64,000 bases of DNA from Tateyamaria sp. ANG-S1 (lineage in GTDB: Bacteria > Pseudomonadota > Alphaproteobacteria > Rhodobacterales > Rhodobacteraceae), in the NCBI RefSeq assembly GCF_000814025.1, contig NZ_JWLL01000005.1, positions 1 to 64,000 of the forward strand, read 5' to 3'. Below, in pieces: positions 19,034 to 28,140 of the stretch. The notes under the pieces were generated by a model that made no database searches, was not told where the DNA came from, and was given only the letters and a program-made list of their open reading frames with translations. The position numbers were made by a program, and so were the translations under genes. Each line of letters starts with the position of its first letter. Position 1 is the first letter of the stretch.

Positions 19034-19432
19034 ATGAAGAAAATCACAAACCTCTACGCCTCGTTTCGACGCCTGACTGTGCCGACCCAAATCTGGATGA
19101 TGCTTGTTCTCGCGCCAGCGAACTTCCTTACGCTTGCGCTCATCGATGGGCCACTTGGACTGATAGTACCGCTTCTTTCCATGCTCGGCTTCCTCCCCAA
19201 TCTCGGCATCGCCTGGATACAAAATGGGTTTTCCGCAGCGATGGCGTTACCGCATCTGCTGTTCTGGGCCCCGCAGGTTGCGATCCTCGGCAACTATCTC
19301 ATCCAGACCCCTGCCAACGCGAGCTTCGCTTACATCGCCTACGCCATCGTTTTTGTCGTGAACACGATCTCCGTGCTGTTCGACATCCGCGAGACCACAA
19401 AATGGTTCGACGGTCAGAAAAGTATCGCCTGA
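19034..19432 (+). CDS. Small membrane protein of redox cluster
   Basis: A 132-residue protein with four hydrophobic segments (about residues 18-38, 44-64, 68-90 and 97-118) and a basic N-terminus. No family is recognised. The ATG follows GGAGAAAG. It is sandwiched between the DsbA-like and AhpD-like genes with short spacers, so it probably belongs to the same LysR-controlled transcript. Function unknown. Confidence 0.75.
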   Translation: MKKITNLYASFRRLTVPTQIWMMLVLAPANFLTLALIDGPLGLIVPLLSMLGFLPNLGIAWIQNGFSAAMALPHLLFWAPQVAILGNYLIQTPANASFAYIAYAIVFVVNTISVLFDIRETTKWFDGQKSIA

Positions 19433-19473
19433 ATCACCCCTTCCCCAACCCCTTACCAAATGGAGAAACCCCA

Positions 19474-20040
19474 ATGACCCGACTGACAAGACACACCGTT
19501 GAAACAGCACCAGAAGCATCCAAAGAGATGCTGGCTCAGACCGAAAAGACCTTTGGATTTGCGCCTGGCCTGTATCAAGTCATGGCCGGTGCGCCCCAAC
19601 TGTTCCAAACATACGGGGCCATCCATCAGGCTTTTCAAAAAACCAGCTTCAACGCAAAAGAGCAGACCGTCGTCTGGCAGACCATCAATGTGGAGCACGA
19701 ATGCAGCTACTGCGTGCCAGCCCACACCGCGCTTGCAGGCATGATGAATGTCGATCCTGCTCTGAACGAGGCGCTGCGCAACGAGACACCATTGAATGAC
19801 GCCAAGTTGGAAGCCTTGCGCACGTTTACGCTCATCGTGGTGCGCAACCGCGGCCATGTCGCACAAGCCGACTTGGACACATTCTATGCCGCTGGATATG
19901 GCGAACAGCAGGTCCTCGAAGTTATCCTCGGCGTGGCGCAGAAGGTGCTGAGCAACTACACCAACCACATCGCCCAAACACCGGTGGATCCTGCATTCAC
20001 ACAGTTTACTTGGGAGCGCAGCAAGTCAGAAGCTGCGTAA
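19474..20040 (+). CDS. Carboxymuconolactone decarboxylase/AhpD-like protein
   Basis: A 188-residue helical protein carrying the AhpD core motif Glu-x-x-Cys-x-x-Cys-x-x-x-His (EHECSYCVPAH, near residue 75), the redox-active pair of alkylhydroperoxidase-like enzymes. The start at 19474 follows TGGAGAAA and matches the family N-terminus; the frame continues upstream into the previous gene without homology. With the DsbA-like protein it forms a peroxide or electrophile response set under the divergent LysR gene (inferred). Confidence 0.9.
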   Translation: MTRLTRHTVETAPEASKEMLAQTEKTFGFAPGLYQVMAGAPQLFQTYGAIHQAFQKTSFNAKEQTVVWQTINVEHECSYCVPAHTALAGMMNVDPALNEALRNETPLNDAKLEALRTFTLIVVRNRGHVAQADLDTFYAAGYGEQQVLEVILGVAQKVLSNYTNHIAQTPVDPAFTQFTWERSKSEAA

Positions 20041-20254
20041 ACACTTGTTGCAGCGGACGGGCTAAGCCTTCATTTGTAACATCATGGTCCTGTCGAAACT
20101 TCGTTCGGCGGGGCTATTTGTTTGCAGCGCGTTGGACAAAGTGGATGAAACAGAAGGACACTTTGATTTTGCTGGCGCATTTTGGCATCATAATTTTCAA
20201 TGAGTTGTAGGGGCGCTATGGACAAAGTGATCGCGCCGCGACATCGCCGGAGCG

Positions 20255-21688
20255 CTACATCGACCGCGCGACATACGATCTGAGCATGTGCGCGTCGTAA
20301 AGCGGCATCGCGATCACTTCGGCGCCAATCTCGCTCACCGCGGGGGACAGGTAACGGACGTTTGGCGCAGATGTCTTGCATCCCGCACCGACCTGAAGAC
20401 CACCGCCAACGTGGCTGCGCGACAACAGGCCCTGGGCCAGCATGTCTTCGGTCAGCGGGTCAAAGCGCGACCCGGGACCTGCACCAGCGCAATTGACCAC
20501 AAAGCCGGTCTGAATGCTCTGCTGGTGGCCGGCGTCGTCGGTCACGACAACCTCCGCGCCGCCGTCATTGTGCCGGACTTCCTGCACCAACCCCTTGACC
20601 ACACGCGCTTTGCCTTCGCCAACAAGGCGGTGCATGTCCTGGATGGTGTCCCGCGTACCGCCGCGCAGCCAGAACCGGAGCGCGCCGGGCACCTTTCGCG
20701 CCTCTTCGACATCCGGCAAGTAAGACGACAGCGGGGTCTGCAGAAAATGCGCCCGGAACCCGGCGCGGATTTCGCGCATCTCATCACCGTCTGCCAGTGC
20801 CTTGTCGATCTCGCGCCGCACCTCGGCAAGAAAGGCATCGGCCGTCGCGTGCCCTTTGCTGAACGTTGGCACGGTCAACTTGCGCGGCAAGCGGGGTACA
20901 AGCGGCGTCGGAATTTCGCCATCGGGTGCGCAAGCGACGAAACGCAGGTCTTGTTCGGGGATCAGGCTTTGGCACAGCCGCAGCACGTCAAGCATCGCCG
21001 CGTTGCCGCCGATACAGAAAATCTCTGCCCCCGACTTGATATGCTCGGCAATGCGCGTTTCGAACCCGAAGACCGACGGGCTGCTGAAGGGGCCTTCATC
21101 TCCGTCAATGCGCATCGTGGACGGCCCGCCCGGCGCCACATCGACGGACTGGGCACGCAGGACGCGCCCGCCTTGGGTGGTGATCATCACCTGATTACTT
21201 TCAATGGCAAGCGCGGTCGCCATATCATCCAGAAGCGTGACTTTGACACCGCGCGCCTCGAAGGCTTCTACAAGGGCGCGGGTTTTCTCCTCCATGAAGT
21301 CGCCATAGAACTCTCGCGGTGCGTTCACACCATACAGGTCGTCGCTTTCAACAAGTGGGGCAGCGGCGGCCAGCCAATTGGGTGACCGGTTCTGCATCTT
21401 GGCCGCGATCGTGTCCCAGTGGTGGACAAGCCACTCCGCAAACTGCGGGTCGATGTCATCGGCAGGCGAATTCAGGAGATAAGCAAACCGCCACGGGACA
21501 TCCGCGTCCCCCTTGGCATAGGCCGCACCGCGCCCAAGCTGAGACGCCTGATTGCCGACGACCACGATGTGGTCCATGTCACGTTCCAAAGACGCTTCGA
21601 AAAAGGCGAGTGCGGTGATGCCGTCGCCGACAATCACATGCGTATGCTGGCCCTCGGGGCCAGGTGGGATCTGCTCGATTTTTGCCAT
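20255..21688 (-). CDS. FAD/NAD(P)-binding oxidoreductase
   Basis: A 477-residue flavoprotein-like protein of the NAD_binding_9 type. It begins with a Rossmann motif (HVIVGDGITALAFFEASLE) and a second nucleotide-binding segment near residue 215 (AEIFCIGGNAAMLDVLRLCQ), with a terminal FVVNCAGAGPGSRFDPL. It resembles the FAD-NAD(P)-binding proteins that oxidise small molecules outside the classic monooxygenase families; the substrate is unknown. No neighbour on the same strand within 500 bases, so it is likely monocistronic. Confidence 0.8.
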   Translation of the reverse strand: MAKIEQIPPGPEGQHTHVIVGDGITALAFFEASLERDMDHIVVVGNQASQLGRGAAYAKGDADVPWRFAYLLNSPADDIDPQFAEWLVHHWDTIAAKMQNRSPNWLAAAAPLVESDDLYGVNAPREFYGDFMEEKTRALVEAFEARGVKVTLLDDMATALAIESNQVMITTQGGRVLRAQSVDVAPGGPSTMRIDGDEGPFSSPSVFGFETRIAEHIKSGAEIFCIGGNAAMLDVLRLCQSLIPEQDLRFVACAPDGEIPTPLVPRLPRKLTVPTFSKGHATADAFLAEVRREIDKALADGDEMREIRAGFRAHFLQTPLSSYLPDVEEARKVPGALRFWLRGGTRDTIQDMHRLVGEGKARVVKGLVQEVRHNDGGAEVVVTDDAGHQQSIQTGFVVNCAGAGPGSRFDPLTEDMLAQGLLSRSHVGGGLQVGAGCKTSAPNVRYLSPAVSEIGAEVIAMPLYDAHMLRSYVARSM

Positions 21689-22231
21689 CGCAAGCTCATG
21701 TCACGAGAGCCTCCGGCAAGTCAACTCTTCCGGGGTTCATGGGCAGCGCGAATGGCGTAGCGTCAGCCCCGACAGGTGCGAAGCGCACATTCGATAGGCG
21801 ATGGTCAGCACCGTCAGGGACCTGTGCACGCCAATCACAGCAATGAGGTACCCCCCGCTACGTACCCCGCCCGATGCTGATCTGGTCATTGAGAGCCGTT
21901 CAGACCAGTTTGATATCATCCAGAAACGGGTTGGACGCACCGACACCACTATCGACGCCCCCCAAAAAACTGTGATGCTCCATGACAACGGATGACTGGC
22001 GGCGACCGACCTGGCCAACGCGATACCATTGTTCCGCAGGCGCACGCCGCTTTTCAAAGGTCATCAAGTTTTTCTATGGCGCTTCAGGCGTAACCACTCT
22101 GACAATGTATTGCTCCGCGCCAAAACAGGCGTCGCAGATAGGTAAGTTCGTGTCGCGAAAGCTTTGGACAGCACAGTACAGTGCGTTGGACGCTTGTACC
22201 GCGTGCAGCTTGAGTGGCCGGGGACAGACAT
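21689..22231. other. Gap without recognisable gene
   Basis: This 543-base stretch separates the divergent FAD protein and GcvT-type dehydrogenase genes and should hold both promoters. Frames here have no ribosome binding site or recognisable product. No hairpin or riboswitch-like fold was recognised. Confidence 0.45.
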
Positions 22232-24637
22232 ATGAACACACAATATCGCGTTGTTGTCATCGGGGGCGGCGTGGTTGGCGCCTCAGTACTCTACCACCTA
22301 GCCAAGATGGGATGGACTGATGTCGCGCTGATTGAACGGTCGGTTCTGACGGCCGGGTCAAGCTGGCACGCGGCCGGCGGCATTCATGCCCTGAACGCCG
22401 ATCCGAATATGGCCGCGCTGCAAGCCTATACCATCGACCTGCTGAGCGAGATCGAAGAGGAGAGTGGGCAAAACATCGGTCTGCACATGACCGGTGGCCT
22501 GACGCTTGCCGGTACGCCGGAACGCTGGGAATGGCTGCAATCAGCCTACCGTGTGTTCCAGTCCATCGGCATCGAGGATTGCGAGTTGCTGACCCCGCAG
22601 CAGGCGCAAGAGCGGTGCCCGATCATGTCCACCGATGGCGTGCTGGGCGCGATGTGGGCCGACCGCGAGGGGTATGTGGACACCACGGGCACCGTCCATG
22701 CCTACGCCACTGCGGCTAAGAAGCGCGGCGCATCCGTCTTTGAACACACCAAGGTCGAGGCGCTGGAACAGGTCCATGACGGTTGGATCGTCAAGACCGA
22801 CAAGGGCGACATCCGGTGCGAGCATGTGGTCAACGCTGCGGGTTTGTGGGCCAAGCAGGTCGGGCGCATGGCGGGTGTTGAACTGCCCGTGTCCCCGCTG
22901 AAACACCACTACCTGATCACCGATCAGATCCCTGAAGTTGCAGCAGCCGACTTCGAAATGCCCATGACCGTTGACCTCGAAGGGTTCACCTACATGCGGC
23001 AGGATCAAAAGGGCATCCTGATCGGCATCTACGAGGTCGAGCACCAGCACTGGGCCATGGACGGCGCGCCATGGAACTACGGGATGGAGCTGTTTCAGGA
23101 AGACCTCGACCGGATCGAGAACGAGCTGATGCTGGGCTTTGCCCGCTATCCATCCGCTGAAAATGTCGGGATCAAGACATGGGTGAACGGCGCCTTCACC
23201 TTCTCACCCGACGGCAACCCGCTGGTGGGCCCTGTGCCGGGCAAGCGCGGCTATTGGTCGGCCTGTGCCGTCATGGCTGGGTTCCTGCAGGGTGGCGGCG
23301 TGGGCAAATCCCTCGCCGAATGGATGATCGAAGGCGAGCCGGAAGCCGACGTCTTTTGCATGGACGTCGCCCGCTACGGCAAGTTTGCCGAGAACAAACA
23401 GTATATCAAAGAAACCACCGGCCAGTTCTATTCCCGCCGCTTCGTGATGTCCTATCCGAACGAACAGCTGCCCGCCGGGCGTCCGCTGAAAATGGCTCCG
23501 GCCCATGATGCGATGACAGCTGCAGGGTGCCGCTGGGGATCAAGCTGGGATTTGGAAACGCCGCTCTACTTCGCACCGTCGCCAGACTTCGAGGAAAACC
23601 TGACGCTGAAACGTTCAAACGCGCATGACATCGTCGGTGCAGAATGCCGGAACGTGCGTGAGAACGTTGGCATGGTCGACATCACCGGCTTTTCCCGGTT
23701 TGAAGTGTCGGGACCCAATGCCGAACTTTGGCTGAACAACGTCATGGCCTCGAAACTGCCCGCCCCAGGCCGGGCCAAGCTGGCACCAATGCTGGGCGAA
23801 GACGGGCGGCTCAAGGGCGATCTGACGATCCTGAACTGGGGCGACGGCACGTGGTGGATCATGGGGTCCTACTACCTGCGCGCCTGGCACATGCGCTGGT
23901 TCGACGATCACATGATCGATGGCGTGAAAATACGCGATTTGGGCGAGGAAATGTGCGGTTTTGCCGTGACCGGCCCCAACAGCCGCAAGGTGATCGAAAC
24001 GCTGTGCCATCAGGATATCGGTGCACTCAAGTTCATGGGCTGCGGTGATTTCGATGTCGGCATGATCCGGGCCAAGGTCGCGCGCATGTCCGTGGCAGGC
24101 GAGTTGGGCTACGAGATCAACTGCCGCTACGGCGACCACGTGAAGCTGCGGCGGATGTTGCTGGAGGCTGGGGAAGCGTTCGGACTGAAGGAATACGGCT
24201 TTAACGCGATGCTGTCGCTGCGGCTGGAAAAGAGCTTTGGCATATGGTCGGCCGAGTTCACCCAAGGCTACACGCCAGGCATGACCGGCATGGATCGGTG
24301 GATCGACTGGGACAAGGAGTTCGTGGGCAAGGCCGCTGCCGTGGCAGAACGCGATGGCAACGGCCCTGCGCAGAAACTGGTGACGCTGGAAATCGATGCC
24401 GAAGATGCCGATGCCAGCGGCTATGAACCGGTTTGGAACGGTGACGCCCGCGTGGGCTTTGTCACCTCAGGCGGCTATGGGCACACCGTACGGAAGTCAC
24501 TTGCCATGGCATTGGTGGACCGCGCCTATGCCACCCCCGGCACCGAGTTGACGGTCCACGTTGTTGGCGTCGAACGGTCCGCTCGCGTCATCCCGCCGTC
24601 GCCCTATGACCCGGAAGGCAAGGCCATGCGGGGATGA
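22232..24637 (+). CDS. Dimethylglycine/sarcosine dehydrogenase-like FAD protein with GcvT domain
   Basis: An 801-residue two-part enzyme: N-terminal FAD-dependent amine oxidase (VVVIGGGVVGASVLYHLAKM, and SSWHAAGG, whose His is the flavin-attachment position in dimethylglycine dehydrogenases) and C-terminal folate-binding GcvT domain (from about residue 420, with GFSRFEVSGPNAELWLNNV and MSVAGELGYEI). The family demethylates N-methylated glycines or related amines and passes the methyl group to tetrahydrofolate. The ATG at 22232 begins right at the Rossmann strand. It shares an ATGA overlap with a short TetR gene. The exact amine cannot be set; Roseobacters carry many paralogues. Confidence 0.9.
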   Translation: MNTQYRVVVIGGGVVGASVLYHLAKMGWTDVALIERSVLTAGSSWHAAGGIHALNADPNMAALQAYTIDLLSEIEEESGQNIGLHMTGGLTLAGTPERWEWLQSAYRVFQSIGIEDCELLTPQQAQERCPIMSTDGVLGAMWADREGYVDTTGTVHAYATAAKKRGASVFEHTKVEALEQVHDGWIVKTDKGDIRCEHVVNAAGLWAKQVGRMAGVELPVSPLKHHYLITDQIPEVAAADFEMPMTVDLEGFTYMRQDQKGILIGIYEVEHQHWAMDGAPWNYGMELFQEDLDRIENELMLGFARYPSAENVGIKTWVNGAFTFSPDGNPLVGPVPGKRGYWSACAVMAGFLQGGGVGKSLAEWMIEGEPEADVFCMDVARYGKFAENKQYIKETTGQFYSRRFVMSYPNEQLPAGRPLKMAPAHDAMTAAGCRWGSSWDLETPLYFAPSPDFEENLTLKRSNAHDIVGAECRNVRENVGMVDITGFSRFEVSGPNAELWLNNVMASKLPAPGRAKLAPMLGEDGRLKGDLTILNWGDGTWWIMGSYYLRAWHMRWFDDHMIDGVKIRDLGEEMCGFAVTGPNSRKVIETLCHQDIGALKFMGCGDFDVGMIRAKVARMSVAGELGYEINCRYGDHVKLRRMLLEAGEAFGLKEYGFNAMLSLRLEKSFGIWSAEFTQGYTPGMTGMDRWIDWDKEFVGKAAAVAERDGNGPAQKLVTLEIDAEDADASGYEPVWNGDARVGFVTSGGYGHTVRKSLAMALVDRAYATPGTELTVHVVGVERSARVIPPSPYDPEGKAMRG

Positions 24638-24981
24638 GCGCCCCCGTCCTGCACCGCGACAACCCGGCCAAGGATCCGCTTGTGGGCAATGCCAAAGTCA
24701 CCCGGGCGGACTGGTTGAACGCGGCCCTAGCGGTCTTGAAGTCTGACGGTGTGGAGTCGGTGAATATCTCGGAACTGGCAAGCAAGATGAGCGTCTCCCG
24801 CTCCAGCTTCTATTGGTACTTCAAGGATCACACTGACCTGCTGAACGCCCTGCTGGAGGAACGACTGGCCATGGTGCCCCGCTATCTTGTCGCCTTCACC
24901 GGAACCGAGCCGACAGAGGACGAAATACAAGCGTTCGCCGCTTACGCCCGGGACGTGACCGAAGCCTCGGCGTCGGCTTGA
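24634..24981 (+). CDS. Short TetR-family regulator, HTH domain only
   Basis: The 115-residue product has a complete TetR helix-turn-helix (VTRADWLNAALAVLKSDGVE, NISELASKMSVSRSSFYWYF, KDHTDLLNALLEE), then stops about 45 residues later; typical family members are about 190-220. The ligand and dimerisation domain is missing. The ATG overlaps the dehydrogenase stop (ATGA). pobA starts 43 bases after the stop. It could be a 3' deletion product now joined to pobA, or a functional mini-regulator; DNA binding without the C-terminal dimer interface would be unusual. Confidence 0.75.
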   Translation: MSAPVLHRDNPAKDPLVGNAKVTRADWLNAALAVLKSDGVESVNISELASKMSVSRSSFYWYFKDHTDLLNALLEERLAMVPRYLVAFTGTEPTEDEIQAFAAYARDVTEASASA

Positions 24982-25024
24982 CCGAACTGATATGACCTGT
25001 GACAAACCTCCGGGGGAGGATGTG

Positions 25025-26194
25025 ATGCGCACTCAGGTCGTCATTGTCGGCGGCGGGCCGTCCGGTCTGTTGCTGGGTCAATTGCTGCACAAGGCCGGGA
25101 TCGAAAGCATCGTGCTGGAACGCCAGTCACGCGCCCACGTGCTGGGCCGCATCCGCGCTGGCGTGCTGGAACGCGGTCTTGTTGACCTGATGGGCCAAGC
25201 GGGCGTCGATACCCGCATGAAAGCGGAAGGCTTTGTGCATGACGGCACGCTCATCGCCTATGATAACGATATGTTCCGCGTCGATTTTACCGCCCACACC
25301 GACGCGACGGTGCTTGTCTATGGGCAGACCGAAGTGACCCGCGACCTTTATGATGCGCGCGATGCAACCGGAGGCGACACACGGTTTGAGGTGGAAAACG
25401 TCGTGATCCACGACGCGGGCACCGATGCCCCCTTTGTCACCTTCGGTGAAAACGGGCATAGCGAACGGATTGACTGCGACTTCATCGCGGGGTGCGACGG
25501 ATTCCATGGCGTCAGTCGCAAGACCATTCCCGCAGACGTCAGGCAGGAATACGAGAAGGTCTACCCTTTTGGCTGGCTCGGCATCCTGTCTGAAACCCCG
25601 CCCGTGAATGACGAACTGATCTACGCCAATTCCGACCGGGGCTTTGCCCTGTGCTCCATGCGGAACGCGAACCTCAGCCGCTACTACATTCAGTGCGACA
25701 CCTCGGACGACCCAGCGAGTTGGAGCGATGATGCATTCTGGGACGAGCTGCGCCGCCGCATCCCGCCGCAAGCTGCTGAGGCGCTTGTCACCGGGCCAAG
25801 CATCGAAAAATCCATCGCGCCTTTGCGCAGCTTTGTCTGCGAGCCAATGCGTTGGGGGCGGTTGTTCCTGTGTGGGGATGCTGCACATATCGTCCCGCCC
25901 ACTGGGGCCAAGGGGCTGAACACGGCCGCGTCCGACGTGCATTATCTGAACCAGGGCCTGCGCCAGTTCTACGGCCAGGGCGACAGCGAAGGTATCGACC
26001 GATACTCGGAACGCGCGCTCGCTCGCGTGTGGAAAACCCAGCGTTTCAGCTGGTGGTTTTCCACACTCATGCACCACTTTCCCGACCAAACGGCGTTTGA
26101 CAAGAAAATGCAACGCGCCGAACTGGCCCTGCTGCGCGACAGCCGCGAGGCGCAGGCGGCCATGGCGCTCAGCTATGTCGGACTAGCCTACTGA
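25025..26194 (+). CDS. pobA: 4-hydroxybenzoate 3-monooxygenase
   Basis: PobA is the flavin monooxygenase that converts 4-hydroxybenzoate to protocatechuate, feeding the beta-ketoadipate pathway. The 389-residue product is full length and shows the family features in order: VVIVGGGPSGLLLGQLL (FAD), RIRAGVLERGLVDLM, the DG motif FIAGCDGFHGVSR, and LCGDAAHIVPPTGAKGLN (second FAD contact). The ATG at 25025 follows CGGGGGAGGA. No pca genes lie in the window and no AraC-type PobR is beside it; the upstream short TetR is the only candidate regulator. Confidence 0.96.
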   Translation: MRTQVVIVGGGPSGLLLGQLLHKAGIESIVLERQSRAHVLGRIRAGVLERGLVDLMGQAGVDTRMKAEGFVHDGTLIAYDNDMFRVDFTAHTDATVLVYGQTEVTRDLYDARDATGGDTRFEVENVVIHDAGTDAPFVTFGENGHSERIDCDFIAGCDGFHGVSRKTIPADVRQEYEKVYPFGWLGILSETPPVNDELIYANSDRGFALCSMRNANLSRYYIQCDTSDDPASWSDDAFWDELRRRIPPQAAEALVTGPSIEKSIAPLRSFVCEPMRWGRLFLCGDAAHIVPPTGAKGLNTAASDVHYLNQGLRQFYGQGDSEGIDRYSERALARVWKTQRFSWWFSTLMHHFPDQTAFDKKMQRAELALLRDSREAQAAMALSYVGLAY

Positions 26195-26753
26195 CAGCGC
26201 GCCGCCAAAAACGTCCACTCCAACGCGAATAAATACATCTGCCAATCCGTTGTCTCTGCACGAAGTCGAGGCAGCGGCTTACATGACCGTGCCGCGAGGA
26301 ACCAAAAGAGGCAATGCGTCCCGCTATCGCTCGACTGATGCCGCGATGCGCGGGGCCAGCCCCTTTTGAGAGCGGTGTTCACGCCAAGATGGAACGCACC
26401 GCTCGATACCTCAGCGTAGAACTCAAGGATGTCCGAGCTATTGTTGAAGCCATTGAAATCTAGTGCAGTTGGGTCGTCTTCACGGGCGGCCCCAGCGTGC
26501 CTTTCACCGCCGGTTCAAGATGTTGCGGTCGCAGCGCGCCTTGCGGTCATTTACAACCTAGTCACGGTATTTGGGCGCCGAATCTTAAAACCTTTCGCTT
26601 GCGCAGCAGGCTCTTAAGTATCGATCAAGTAGGCAAGGATGGCTGTTGGACTTGAAAGAGTATTCCTGAGTGCTCAGCACAGTTTTGGACGCTCCGCAGC
26701 GCAGTTGAGGTACTTTTGATCCGCCCGTAAACTCTTTTGGCGATGCTGGCGCT
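26195..26753. other. Gap without recognisable gene
   Basis: About 560 bases after pobA carry only short frames with no ribosome binding site or recognisable product. The base composition is mixed and the region looks like decayed coding DNA. No terminator was identified after pobA. Confidence 0.45.
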
Positions 26754-27077
26754 TTATTCCACCGTCGTCGTGATATGGTGGTGGACGCGGCAACGCCCGA
26801 AGGTCTCAAATATGCCTTCTGTAATGTCCTGGGCCCGCAGCCGTTGCTGACTTACCAGTGCCTGCGCCAATGCCTCTTTGTTTGGGTATGTCGTCACCAA
26901 AAACATTGCAATCTCGGGAGCGCCTGCATCGCGTTCAGCAGCAAAGCTGACGGATACTGATCCAATCGACGGTAGCTCCTCAACAGCTGGAATAAGGGTG
27001 TTAATGACGGCACATTGAAAGTCCGACCTACGATCAAACGGTATATGTCCCTCAAAGATTGCAAAACGCGTGATCAT
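26754..27077 (-). CDS. Small hypothetical protein
   Basis: A 107-residue product with balanced composition and an alternating strand/helix pattern (MITRFAIFEGHIPFDRR, then SIGSVSVSFAAERDAGAPE, then IAMFLVTTYPNKEALAQAL) reminiscent of dimeric alpha-beta barrel proteins such as antibiotic monooxygenase-like enzymes. The C-terminus carries the histidine-rich VHHHITTTVE. No ribosome binding site is seen before the ATG. It lies downstream of the TRAP genes on the same strand but beyond a hairpin. The family assignment is tentative. Confidence 0.5.
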   Translation of the reverse strand: MITRFAIFEGHIPFDRRSDFQCAVINTLIPAVEELPSIGSVSVSFAAERDAGAPEIAMFLVTTYPNKEALAQALVSQQRLRAQDITEGIFETFGRCRVHHHITTTVE

Positions 27078-27108
27078 TGGAGGAATGCTCGCCTTTTAAG
27101 ATATCGGA

Positions 27109-27132
27109 CCGGGCACGTAGTGTCGCGCCCGG
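27109..27132 (-). terminator. Hairpin after TRAP operon
   Basis: CCGGGC (27109-27114) pairs with GCCCGG (27127-27132), 18 bases past the dctP-type stop in the direction of transcription. There is no strong T-run. The location fits the end of the TRAP operon. Confidence 0.4.
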
Positions 27133-27150
27133 CGCTGCGCTAGAGCGCTC

Positions 27151-28122
27151 TTATTCCGCCGATGCTGCCAGGATCGCGTTGATCAAGTCTTCGCCGTGTT
27201 CGGCGATAAACCCATCCCATGCAGGACGCACGGCTGCCTGAAACGCCTGGCCATCAACATCATCGTTGATCTCAAGATGTGCGCTGAGCGTTTCGAGCAT
27301 TGCCGCTTCGCCATCGACTGCCAGATTCCGCTGATACGCCACGGCTTCTGCTGCGACCTCCATCAGCGTTGCCTGCGTTTCGGCAGGAAGGCTTTCGTAC
27401 TTGGCTTTGTTCATCACCCATCCCAGCGGCGAATAGGCGTGGCGTGTGAGTGACAGGTAATCCTGCACTTCATAGAAACGGAACGACAGTGTCACCGGAA
27501 TCGGGTGGTCCTGCGCGTTCACCACACCTGTTTCCAGCGAGGTATACAATTCGTTCACATCCAGCTGGGTTGGGTTCGCCCCAAGCGCCTGGAACATGTC
27601 TGACAGCGCCTGAGAGTTGTTCACCCGCATCTGTAGCCCTGCCACATCATCTGGCACCCGGATCGGCCCAGTGTTGTTGGTCATATTGCGGAAGCCATTC
27701 TCTGGATAGCCCAACAGGATCAGCCCGTGCTGTTCCAGATCAGCACCAACGCTTTGGCCCACCTCACCATCCAGGACTTTGTATGCGGTTTCCCGGGTGG
27801 GGAACATAAAGGGCAGCGTGAACGCCGCCGCTTCTGGGATCAGGCCGGTATAGTTGTTGAGGCCAGCAATGGTGATGTCGATTGTGCCCGACCGTGCGCC
27901 ATCAATCGCCTGCGCGTCAGAGCCAAGCTGACCACCCGGGAAAATCTGAACATCAAGGTCGCCACCGGTCCGTTCCGCAAGCGTTTCCGCGAAGAACTCC
28001 GCCATCTGATGCTGGATGTCAGCCTCTGGCACCGGGTGCGCAAATCGAAGTGTTTCCGCACTTGCCGGTGCGACAAGGATCGCAGCAGTAAACAAGGCTG
28101 CAACTGCGGTTTTCATGGTCAT
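27151..28122 (-). CDS. TRAP transporter substrate-binding protein (DctP type)
   Basis: A 323-residue periplasmic solute receptor with a signal peptide (AALFTAAILVAPASA, cleaved before ETLRFAHP). The DctP fold is shown by LRFAHPVPEADIQHQMAEFF, the conserved FPGGQLGSDAQ, and the carboxylate-binding arginine in AGLQMRVNNSQ near residue 165. It delivers an organic acid, probably a sugar acid or similar carboxylate, to the DctQM permease. It is the last gene of dctQ-dctM-dctP, 18 bases after dctM. A LacI-type regulator with twin operators faces the operon. Confidence 0.95.
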   Translation of the reverse strand: MTMKTAVAALFTAAILVAPASAETLRFAHPVPEADIQHQMAEFFAETLAERTGGDLDVQIFPGGQLGSDAQAIDGARSGTIDITIAGLNNYTGLIPEAAAFTLPFMFPTRETAYKVLDGEVGQSVGADLEQHGLILLGYPENGFRNMTNNTGPIRVPDDVAGLQMRVNNSQALSDMFQALGANPTQLDVNELYTSLETGVVNAQDHPIPVTLSFRFYEVQDYLSLTRHAYSPLGWVMNKAKYESLPAETQATLMEVAAEAVAYQRNLAVDGEAAMLETLSAHLEINDDVDGQAFQAAVRPAWDGFIAEHGEDLINAILAASAE

Positions 28123-28140
28123 TGTATTCCTCCCATAGGT

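Noticed and set aside
22041-22231. Possible glycine or other riboswitch before the dimethylglycine dehydrogenase-like gene
   Set aside because: No conserved aptamer motif or paired stems that I could recognise in the leader.
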